Made by a program: the position numbers and the translations under genes
Notes under the pieces: model-generated
Databases searched by the model: none
The model's input: the letters and a program-made list of their open reading frames with translations, nothing else
Told to the model about the DNA's origin: nothing
Origin: JAUVKA01 sp964465145
GTDB lineage: Bacteria > Bacteroidota > Bacteroidia > Bacteroidales > UBA12481
NCBI GenBank assembly: GCA_964465145.1
Contig: CAYXJR010000032.1
Coordinates: 1 to 45,190 of the forward strand
Length of the DNA stretch: 45,190 nucleotides
Reading direction: 5' to 3'
In this document: positions 26,024-32,788 of the stretch, piece after piece
Position numbering within the stretch: the stretch's first letter is position 1
How the letters are laid out: the number at the start of each line of letters is the position of its first letter

Positions 26024-27073
26024 ATGAAAATAAAAATTGGAGACCAGGTTCGTTTTTTAAACGATGCTGGAGAGGGTAGGGTTATTCGGCTTCTGCAGAA
26101 TAATCTTGTTGAAGTACGGACACCTGACGGATGGGATATCCCTTATCCAGTACATGAGTTGGTGGTTATGCCTTCTGAAGAAGGAGGTGAGGCTTATAAA
26201 CCAGAGCCATTTGAGGATAAAAAGGATAATATCCAATCAGTTCAAAAAGTTTCTGGAACAATGGAACTTAAGAAAAATACAACTGAGATATTCCTTTTGC
26301 TGGTTCAGGAAAAAGAAAACGAACATTTTTCAGGGATCCGCTGCTACCTTGTGAATGACTCCGACCAGAATCTTGATTTTGTTTACTACAGGATTGGTTT
26401 GGAAAAGAGTAAAATAGAACTGAGGGAATCACTGGAACCCGGGACCAAGATATTTCTGGATGAATTGAATCTTCCAGCACTGTCATCAATAAAGGGTTGG
26501 CAAATTCAGGGTATCCTTTCGAATCCTGATCAGGATTATCTTTCACCTGTAATCAACCAGTTCATCCCTTTTCAAACTAAGAAATTTGCTTCACCTGGAG
26601 CATATGGAGAAAATGATTTTCTCCAAGAACCAGCTATGGTTATTCTGATGGTAGCCTCCGAATCTGAATCTTTGGCCCAGTCGGTTGATTCGTTGGATAT
26701 CAGTAAGATAGTTATGCAAAAGGAATCTGAAAATGATCATTTGAATACACCAAGAATTTTCAAGCCGATTAAACCTGACCGCCCACCCCGAGAAATAGAT
26801 CTCCATATTAACCAGTTGATCGACCGTGTTATTGGTTTATCCAATCGTGATATAATTAATATCCAGATGGAAACATTTCACAGGGAGCTCAACCTTGCCA
26901 TATCAACAAACGAGCGTACAATTGTATTTATCCACGGAATTGGCAATGGGACATTGAAAAAAGAACTGCGTAAATCCATTGAAGAAGATTATGCGGTATG
27001 CGATTATGAAGATGCTTCCTTCAAGGAATATGGTTTTGGAGCTACTATGGTAAGAATTAGACAGAATAAGTAA
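26024..27073 (+). CDS. DUF2027 protein with C-terminal Smr domain
   Basis: A 349-residue cytosolic protein specific to Bacteroidota. The N-terminus (MKIKIGDQVRFLNDAGEGRV, residues 1-50) is a small KOW-like beta domain, the middle is DUF2027, and residues about 255-349 form an Smr domain (REIDLHINQLID, then TIVFIHGIGNGTLKKELRK). Smr domains, as in MutS2, are nucleases or ribosome-collision factors; the LDLH-like (IDLH) and HGxGxG motifs are both here. A nucleic-acid role is likely; the exact job is unknown. Its stop codon TAA is part of the rnpB promoter. Confidence 0.88.
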   Translation: MKIKIGDQVRFLNDAGEGRVIRLLQNNLVEVRTPDGWDIPYPVHELVVMPSEEGGEAYKPEPFEDKKDNIQSVQKVSGTMELKKNTTEIFLLLVQEKENEHFSGIRCYLVNDSDQNLDFVYYRIGLEKSKIELRESLEPGTKIFLDELNLPALSSIKGWQIQGILSNPDQDYLSPVINQFIPFQTKKFASPGAYGENDFLQEPAMVILMVASESESLAQSVDSLDISKIVMQKESENDHLNTPRIFKPIKPDRPPREIDLHINQLIDRVIGLSNRDIINIQMETFHRELNLAISTNERTIVFIHGIGNGTLKKELRKSIEEDYAVCDYEDASFKEYGFGATMVRIRQNK

Positions 27074-27078
27074 CTTTG
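27071..27078 (+). promoter_or_regulatory. rnpB -7 element overlapping a stop codon
   Basis: TAACTTTG matches TAnnTTTG exactly. Its first three bases are the TAA stop of the DUF2027-Smr gene, and the expected start (near 27084) coincides with the first strand of the RNase P P1 helix. Confidence 0.65.
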
Positions 27079-27083
27079 CCGCG

Positions 27084-27451
27084 ATAGCAGACCGTTCTAT
27101 CGCTGGTCAGCTTTGCTGGTCAGAGGAAAGTCCGGACAACATAGAGCGCCATACTTCTTAACGGGAAGGTGCTGTGAAGTACAGTAGCGTAGCAGAAAAT
27201 AACCGTCCTGGTGATTTATTATCAGAATAAGGGTGAAAAGGTGGGGTAAGAGCCTACCAGTTCTGGCGGTGACGTCGGAAGCTGTACGCCTTATGGGTTG
27301 AAAGACCATGTATACCGGTAGTTGAGGGTTGCTCGCCCGATGCCGGGGGGTAGGTCGTAGGATTTCGCGAGTGATTGCGGGACTAGATAAATGATAGAAA
27401 TTCCTTTCAGGGGATCACAGGATCCGGCTTACAGGTCTGCTATTTTTTTTT
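27084..27451 (+). ncRNA. rnpB: RNase P RNA (class A)
   Basis: The catalytic RNA that removes tRNA 5' leaders. The conserved 5' block GAGGAAAGTCCGGACAAC is at 27123-27140 and the conserved 3' block ACAGGATCCGGCTTACAG at 27417-27434. The P1 helix closes the molecule: ATAGCAGACC (27084-27093) pairs with GGTCTGCTAT (27434-27443). The T run at 27443-27451 directly after P1 ends transcription. The length of about 360 nt fits bacterial class A RNA. No tRNA gene is adjacent. Confidence 0.95.
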
Positions 27452-27452
27452 G

Positions 27453-27483
27453 TTTGCATAATATCAGGAAAGTTGTAAATTTG
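27453..27483 (+). promoter_or_regulatory. Consensus promoter upstream of the second ECF sigma gene
   Basis: TTTG (27453-27456), exactly 19 nt, then TAAATTTG (27476-27483). This is the ideal Bacteroidota promoter. The start is expected near 27489, leaving a leader of roughly 100 nt before the ATG at 27587. Confidence 0.75.
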
Positions 27484-27586
27484 AAACACAATTATTATCA
27501 ATAGATTAGCGATTATAAATACGAATAGTATCACAAAAATAATTTTTTAATTGGGGTTACCTTTTCATAGAGAACAGGATCAACAG

Positions 27587-28162
27587 ATGATTCACTATAC
27601 GGTCGAAGCCGTTATAAAAGGTCTTCGAACCAATGACAGTGAGGTGTTGAATTTCATTTACAGGAAGTATTTTCCTGAGATCAGGTTCTTTGTAATAAAA
27701 AACAGTGGTTCCGATGAGGATGCACAGGATGTTTTTCAAGAAGCGATTATCATTATCTACAAGAAATTGCGTGATGGTGTTCTCGACCTGAATTGCTCCT
27801 TTAAAACTTATCTCTACTCTGTTTGCCGGATTGTCTGGCTAAAGCAACTCGAAAAGCGCAAAATTAAGAAGAGTGGTTTTTCCGACAATCAGGTTTTTGT
27901 TGATCTGCAAGAGGGGGTTGATGAGATGGCCGAGGAACAGGAGCGGTTCAAACTTTATCAGAAACATTTTCAGACACTGCACATCGATTGTCAGACTATT
28001 CTGAAGCTGTTCCTAGAAAAAGTACCGCTGAAGGAAATCGCCGGAAGGATGAATATCAAAAGCGAAAAGTACTTGAAGAAACGCAAGTTCCAATGCAAAG
28101 AAATTCTAGTCAAGCGGATCCAAAATGACCCTAATTTTAAAAGATTAAAAGATGTTGAGTGA
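27587..28162 (+). CDS. ECF RNA polymerase sigma factor
   Basis: A 191-residue sigma factor. The frame is open from a TTG at 27551, but the ATG at 27587 gives the usual N-terminus (MIHYTVEAVIKGLRTNDSEV). Region 2: YRKYFPEIRFFVIKNSGSDEDAQDVFQEAII and FKTYLYSVCRIVWLKQL. Region 4 is less canonical: HIDCQTILKLFLEKVPLKEIAGRMNIKSEKYLKKRKFQCKEILVKRI. It overlaps the next gene by 11 bp, which encodes a membrane protein with a cytosolic N-terminus, the usual set-up of a sigma/anti-sigma pair. Confidence 0.9.
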   Translation: MIHYTVEAVIKGLRTNDSEVLNFIYRKYFPEIRFFVIKNSGSDEDAQDVFQEAIIIIYKKLRDGVLDLNCSFKTYLYSVCRIVWLKQLEKRKIKKSGFSDNQVFVDLQEGVDEMAEEQERFKLYQKHFQTLHIDCQTILKLFLEKVPLKEIAGRMNIKSEKYLKKRKFQCKEILVKRIQNDPNFKRLKDVE

Positions 28163-29246
28163 TCTATTTAGTGCCGAATTAATTGATTCTTATTTAAACA
28201 ACGAACTTGCAGCCGATAAAAGGCAGCAGTTTGATAAGAAACTTCAAGAGGATCCGGAATTCTCCGAATTTTTCTCTTTATATCAGGATGTCGACAAGGC
28301 AATCGCCCAGCAGGATGTGATTGAACTTCGGCAAGAACTACAAAGAATTCATAAAGTAGCTACCGAAGAATGGCTGGCGGAAACTCCGATGCTTTTGACT
28401 GATCCCTATGAAATGGAGATCGAAAGGGCCATAGGAGAGCAGGACGTCATCTTGCTAAGGTCTTTGCTGAACGATATACATGACCTCCACCTTGAAGAAT
28501 TGAATTCTATTGAGCATCAGCCAGTTCCTGAACCTGTACTAAAAGAGAATGTATCTACCATCAGCATATCAGCAGAGTCTGAATCTCAAGAAGTAGATTT
28601 GCTCGAGAGTGATATATATAATGCTATTATGGAGGAAGATGTCATGAATCTAAGAAATCGACTCCAAAAAATAGCAGAAGAAGCCAGGCAGGTCACAAAG
28701 GGGAAAACCTTATATCACCGGTTTTCCAGACTTACAGCCGTCGCTTCAATTGTCTTAATTATGGTATTGGGTGGAACTTTGTGGATGGCAATGGAAAGTC
28801 AACCAATGAAACCTGAAAGAGTAGTTGAAAAGTATTATGACGCTCCAATTTACCGGGCATCTACCAGGGGTGGTGCTGACAAGGGTGCAAATTCTTTAGA
28901 AAATGCTTTCGAACTTTATCGAGAGGGGGACTACATCGGTGCATTTGGTAAATTTGAAACCATTGAAGAATTTGCCGAGAATAAAAATGACATGCCTATG
29001 TTGGCTCATGAAGGTATATGCCTATTCAAGCTTAAGCGGTATGATGAGGCAGCCGATTATTTTAATAGGGTAATTGAGGAGGGTGAAAATTCCTATATTG
29101 AAGATGCTCGGTGGTTTGCTGCGGGTTGTCTGTTGGCAATTAATGATGATAAAGCTGAGGCTGTTGCCATGTATAAAAAATTAGCTATGGAAGGGCACCC
29201 ACGCAAGGAAGAAATTAATAAAATACTGAAAAAATTAAAACAATAA
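28152..29246 (+). CDS. Anti-sigma-like membrane protein with internal repeats and TPR tail
   Basis: A 364-residue single-pass membrane protein. The N-terminus (residues 1-45, LIDSYLNNELAADKRQQFDKKL) has the pattern of Bacteroidota anti-sigma factors (a short helix, then an ELxxEERxxFExxL motif). Three copies of a roughly 25-residue helical unit follow at about 46-70, 88-112 and 153-177, each of the form AI-x(3)-DV-x(2)-LR-x(2)-L-x(2)-I. A transmembrane helix is at about 194-213 (LTAVASIVLIMVLGGTLWMA). The outer part, about 235-364, is a TPR-like array (AFELYREGDYIGAFGKFETIEEF, CLFKLKRYDEAADYFNRVIE). Overlap with the sigma gene implies coupled translation. Anti-sigma function is inferred from context and the N-terminal pattern. 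Confidence 0.75.
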   Translation: MLSDLFSAELIDSYLNNELAADKRQQFDKKLQEDPEFSEFFSLYQDVDKAIAQQDVIELRQELQRIHKVATEEWLAETPMLLTDPYEMEIERAIGEQDVILLRSLLNDIHDLHLEELNSIEHQPVPEPVLKENVSTISISAESESQEVDLLESDIYNAIMEEDVMNLRNRLQKIAEEARQVTKGKTLYHRFSRLTAVASIVLIMVLGGTLWMAMESQPMKPERVVEKYYDAPIYRASTRGGADKGANSLENAFELYREGDYIGAFGKFETIEEFAENKNDMPMLAHEGICLFKLKRYDEAADYFNRVIEEGENSYIEDARWFAAGCLLAINDDKAEAVAMYKKLAMEGHPRKEEINKILKKLKQ

Positions 29247-29283
29247 TTTGCCTATCATCATAATCATGACCCACCTTACAGAT

Positions 29284-32277
29284 TCAAAGCCCCGACCTCC
29301 CTGGTCGGGGCTTTGTTTTTTTAAAGAATAACAAAATTATAATTAAGCCGGCCAAAATTGCTCCCCCAGCATACCACAGCCATTTGGTGTTTTTCTTCAC
29401 TATCTGAATTTCTGTATCTCTGCCTAATTGGATAAAACCCGACCAGAAATATGGATGGGCATGCAGCTTGCTTGCCTCGGCAAGGAAATCCAATTTTGAG
29501 GAACAAAGAGCTGTGGTAATAGTCTCCCCTGCAGAAAGATGCCGGTAAAAATTTTCTATTAATTTTAAACTGGTTTGATCATCGACCGACCAAAGAGTCA
29601 TAATAACAGAGGAGGAACCAGCTAAAATAAACATTCTTGATAGGCTCATCACACCTTCTCCTGAAAGCAATCTCCCTGTTCCGGATTTACATGCGCTCAA
29701 TATCGTGAGGGATGAGTTCAATTTCAGGTTCCGGATCTCATTGGCATGGAGCCTGCCATCTTCGGATTGATCTGCAAATGGTGTGAAAACCAGGCAGGAG
29801 TTCACGGGATTATCCTCATCCATAAAGGTGTGCATAGCCATATGCAGTATTTTGTATTCGGATGCGCTTTCTTTAAATTTCTTTTCGGTGGCTTTTTTGC
29901 CTGATATAGTACTGGCCCTGTATTGTTTTTTCAATAGTTTTACTTCCTCCAACGTGCCTGATAATTCCGGTAACTGAGATTCCCAATTTCGCCATAAGGC
30001 ACTCGTGTCAATACCCGGAACATCATAGGAAGGCGCAACACCGAAAATAGATTTTTTAGCTTGCGTATTTCCCAGTTTTCGGTAAGCCCACATGGAGGCA
30101 GTAAAGGAGTATGAAATGTGGTTCTGATAAAGAAGATATTGAAGATCTCGAAAGTCAGAATCAGGTGAAATTGTATCCGAAGTTACAAGTGTTTCAAAAG
30201 GAATATAAGCCAGGATTTCATCCGGAAGGATAATCAAATCCTTGTCAATGAGTATGTTTTTAGCTGGTATTAACAGAGTGTTATAAATACTCCAAGCCAA
30301 TTTTTGATAGGAAGCAACATCTTTTCTTGAATAATCATAACTGTCAAGTTTTAGTTTCTCATAGAATGCTTTCAATTGACCTATCAGGGTATCTGGTTCC
30401 GCAATTGCATGATAATTTACAGAATCCCGGCTGATAAAAACCTCATGGAGATAATTTTCTGAAAAGAAATACTGTACCATAACCTGATTGGGGTTGAGCA
30501 TATTCTTTATCTCCTCAATTGAGAAAATCCTGTTTTCAAACTTGGTACTTATAAAATCAGGGAAATTAATATTGATATAATTGTTCAGACTATCTAATTC
30601 CTGTTCCCAAAGAAATTTTTGGTTGCTCATGGAATTAATTGAATCCTGGTCAACTGTTCTGGATGATTTGACAGTTGAAATAAGATTTTCAAAATCAGCA
30701 ATTTGGGTCCTCAGGGTTTTTTCTTTCTTGACGATCTCCACGGGCAGCAATTGCTCTTTATTTTCAGAAAGCTGAATCAAGTTCCATATCCCGGCAGCCT
30801 TTCCTTTTTCTGCAGTGCGAAATGCTTCGGCTATAATTGCAGGTGATGGAAACTGCGAATGAATCCTCCATAGAAGATCCATTTTCTCTGCATATGTGGT
30901 TTTTTCGAGTCGCGATAAATTAATTTTTGATTCTTCACCCTGTAAAATACCTCTCAGTGAATCAATACAAACTTCCGCCAGTCCGTAATTATCTAGTGCA
31001 GTCATTAACTTACTAGTATCGCGGGACGCCATGCCCCAATCATTATAAATCCTTGCACGGAATTTTATTGCCTGGATCACTTTAAAAGGGGAATTATCTA
31101 AATTAATCTCAGGGATTCTTGCCGACGGATTTACGGGATTATTAATTGTAGTTAAAAGCGATAAACCGGCATCAATATTCTGTATCCCTGACTGGAAATT
31201 TTCCTTTTTCCCCTGGATGGAAGCCATCTGGATAAAAGTTGTGGACATCTGGCTTGGCGTGACTCCCTGTATTTCAGGTCCAATTTCCAGAATTTTGCTC
31301 AAAAGCCATTCAGATTCATCAAATTTCCCCATATTAATCAAGAGGTTGGAATAATTCAAAGAATATAAAACCCAAAATTTATCAAAGGAATCCGGCTGGT
31401 CATAAAATAAAAGAGCCAGCTTGAAATAAAATGATGCCTTTGCAGTGTCCATCAGTGCCATATGTGAGATTCCAATGTTGTTGTTTAACATGCGTAAATC
31501 AGCCCTCTGCCAGATTTCAGAAATCTCAAGGCTCTCGGAAAATGATTTTAATGCCTCATTGTGTTTCCCCAATCCCTGGAATGTTAATCCCAGGCTGTTA
31601 AGCATGTTGGCTTTTAACGGAAAAAACGACTCTTTTGACTTGGTTTCAATATTTGGGGAATTAAGTTGAAGATCTATTTGGCGCAAAGCTTCAGAATAGT
31701 ATTTATATGCCTGGCTTAGGTCGCCGAGGGTCCTTAACGCATTTCCAAAATTTATATAAAACCTAATCAGGGTTATGGCGGAGAGGGAATCACAAAGTTC
31801 AAGTTTTTTTTGAGCTAAAAGGTATACAGGGATTGACTCAGCAATAAACCCCTGATTTTTATAGCCCATTCCGAGAATATTAATTAGTTTCCCAAGCTCA
31901 CCGTACTCTCGATTTTCAATCACCTCTGGCTTAATCCTTAACAAAGGGCTTATAGCATCGGTAAGGAGTTCATAATCTCCACCCTGATAAATCTTAATTG
32001 TCAGCTGGTAACAACTGTCAACCCAATCATCTGCAGGATAACTTTGTGGCCGGTCTCCAACCTTCCCGAAAAAGTCGAGAAAGGTTAATCTTGTCGAATC
32101 CAGGTACCCGTTGCTATAGTGATGACCGGCAATGCGAATATAAGGAAGTGAAAGGTTTTCCTGCTGACTTTGTATAAATTGGACTATGCCTGCCTCTGCG
32201 ACTGGCTTTGTGCAATAAATTAGTAAAACACAACAGAAATAGGATAAATATCTGGACATGGATAAACTCACTTGCAT
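29284..32277 (-). CDS. Membrane-anchored TPR-CHAT protease
   Basis: A 997-residue protein with a long array of TPR-like helical repeats (about 140-440) and a C-terminal CHAT peptidase domain (about 640-955), a caspase-clan fold. The catalytic pair is intact: His816 in HMAMHTFMDEDNP and Cys863 in LSACKSGTGRLLSGEG. The frame is open from 32310; I chose ATG 32277, which gives a hydrophobic N-terminus ending in a lipobox-like LLIYC. A C-terminal transmembrane helix (about 966-985, WLWYAGGAILAGLIIILLFF) is followed by basic residues, so by the positive-inside rule the TPR-CHAT part should be periplasmic. It is convergent with the sigma/anti-sigma pair and divergent from the peptide export genes. 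Substrate unknown. Confidence 0.88.
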   Translation of the reverse strand: MQVSLSMSRYLSYFCCVLLIYCTKPVAEAGIVQFIQSQQENLSLPYIRIAGHHYSNGYLDSTRLTFLDFFGKVGDRPQSYPADDWVDSCYQLTIKIYQGGDYELLTDAISPLLRIKPEVIENREYGELGKLINILGMGYKNQGFIAESIPVYLLAQKKLELCDSLSAITLIRFYINFGNALRTLGDLSQAYKYYSEALRQIDLQLNSPNIETKSKESFFPLKANMLNSLGLTFQGLGKHNEALKSFSESLEISEIWQRADLRMLNNNIGISHMALMDTAKASFYFKLALLFYDQPDSFDKFWVLYSLNYSNLLINMGKFDESEWLLSKILEIGPEIQGVTPSQMSTTFIQMASIQGKKENFQSGIQNIDAGLSLLTTINNPVNPSARIPEINLDNSPFKVIQAIKFRARIYNDWGMASRDTSKLMTALDNYGLAEVCIDSLRGILQGEESKINLSRLEKTTYAEKMDLLWRIHSQFPSPAIIAEAFRTAEKGKAAGIWNLIQLSENKEQLLPVEIVKKEKTLRTQIADFENLISTVKSSRTVDQDSINSMSNQKFLWEQELDSLNNYININFPDFISTKFENRIFSIEEIKNMLNPNQVMVQYFFSENYLHEVFISRDSVNYHAIAEPDTLIGQLKAFYEKLKLDSYDYSRKDVASYQKLAWSIYNTLLIPAKNILIDKDLIILPDEILAYIPFETLVTSDTISPDSDFRDLQYLLYQNHISYSFTASMWAYRKLGNTQAKKSIFGVAPSYDVPGIDTSALWRNWESQLPELSGTLEEVKLLKKQYRASTISGKKATEKKFKESASEYKILHMAMHTFMDEDNPVNSCLVFTPFADQSEDGRLHANEIRNLKLNSSLTILSACKSGTGRLLSGEGVMSLSRMFILAGSSSVIMTLWSVDDQTSLKLIENFYRHLSAGETITTALCSSKLDFLAEASKLHAHPYFWSGFIQLGRDTEIQIVKKNTKWLWYAGGAILAGLIIILLFFKKTKPRPGRSGL
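29285..29322 (+). terminator. Strong intrinsic terminator at a convergent junction
   Basis: CAAAGCCCCGACC (29285-29297), loop TCCCT, GGTCGGGGCTTTG (29303-29315), then seven T residues. It ends the sigma/anti-sigma transcript. The same bases encode the last ten residues and stop of the opposing CHAT gene. Confidence 0.9.
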
Positions 32278-32508
32278 TTTATTTCTATGATAAAATTGAT
32301 AAAAAAACACCGGAAAACATTATTCATGGTGCAATTATCGTTTAGCAAATTATTTTTAAAATTATAATTAGCTGAAAATCAGCCGAAAAGAACATGGGGC
32401 TATTTTTTTTTGATAATACCGGGGTTACCTTTTTAAATGTTATAGTATAAAGCAATACAACAGTTTGATAATACCTTGTAATAATTGACAAACGGAAGGG
32501 AAATTACC

Positions 32509-32625
32509 ATGAAGAATTTAGACTACAATAATTTCAGCGTTTTGGCAGCAGAGGAAATGTTCAATGTACGCGGTGGTGACGGAGAACTCATACCTGAAGG
32601 TCAGGACAAGGATATCATTCTTTAG
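32509..32625 (+). CDS. Double-glycine leader peptide, probable secreted bacteriocin or signal
   Basis: A 38-residue gene. The predicted product is a 23-residue leader, MKNLDYNNFSVLAAEEMFNV then RGG, and a 15-residue core, DGELIPEGQDKDIIL. The leader has hydrophobic residues at every canonical GG-leader position counted back from the cleavage site: Val20 (-4), Met17 (-7), Leu12 (-12), Phe9 (-15), with Glu16 at -8. A purine-rich GGAAGGG lies 12 bp before the ATG, unusual in this phylum. The C39-peptidase exporter follows 163 bp downstream and would cut after Gly23. The core is acidic (five acidic, one basic residue) with no Cys, Ser or Thr, so lanthionine, disulfide or thiazole formation is not possible. 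No maturation enzyme is nearby. Function unknown. Confidence 0.8.
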   Translation: MKNLDYNNFSVLAAEEMFNVRGGDGELIPEGQDKDIIL

Positions 32626-32657
32626 TCAGATAAACTATTTTATCCCTCTATATCATG

Positions 32658-32691
32658 TCTGATCAGATAAGCTGATCAGATATTTCTTTTT
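32658..32691 (+). terminator. Terminator hairpin 1 after the leader-peptide gene
   Basis: TCTGATCAG (32658-32666), loop ATAAG, CTGATCAGA (32672-32680), then TATTTCTTTTT. Perfect 9-bp stem and a T-rich tail. Confidence 0.75.
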
Positions 32692-32700
32692 AATTTACTG

Positions 32701-32730
32701 TCTGATCAGATAACCTGGTCAGATTTTTAT
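32701..32730 (+). terminator. Terminator hairpin 2, tandem copy of hairpin 1
   Basis: TCTGATCAG (32701-32709), loop ATAAC, CTGGTCAGA (32715-32723), then TTTTTAT. The stem has a single G-T wobble. It lies 43 bp after the first copy and is clearly a duplicate of it. Confidence 0.75.
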
Positions 32731-32759
32731 TTATAGCTAAGTATCTGAGCAAATATTTC

Positions 32760-32767
32760 TATCTTCG
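32760..32767 (+). promoter_or_regulatory. -7 element before the peptidase-ABC exporter
   Basis: TATCTTCG, one mismatch from TAnnTTTG and the same octamer as at 8670-8677. It lies 21 bp before the exporter ATG and behind both terminators, so the exporter may be transcribed apart from the peptide gene. No clear -33 box. Confidence 0.45.
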
Positions 32768-32788
32768 AAGCAATAAAGCCAATTGTTT

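Noticed and set aside
27587..32277. A type III-E CRISPR (Craspase) locus
   Set aside because: No repeat-spacer array, no gRAMP/Cas7-11 and no Cas1 are present; only the protease/sigma analogy remains.
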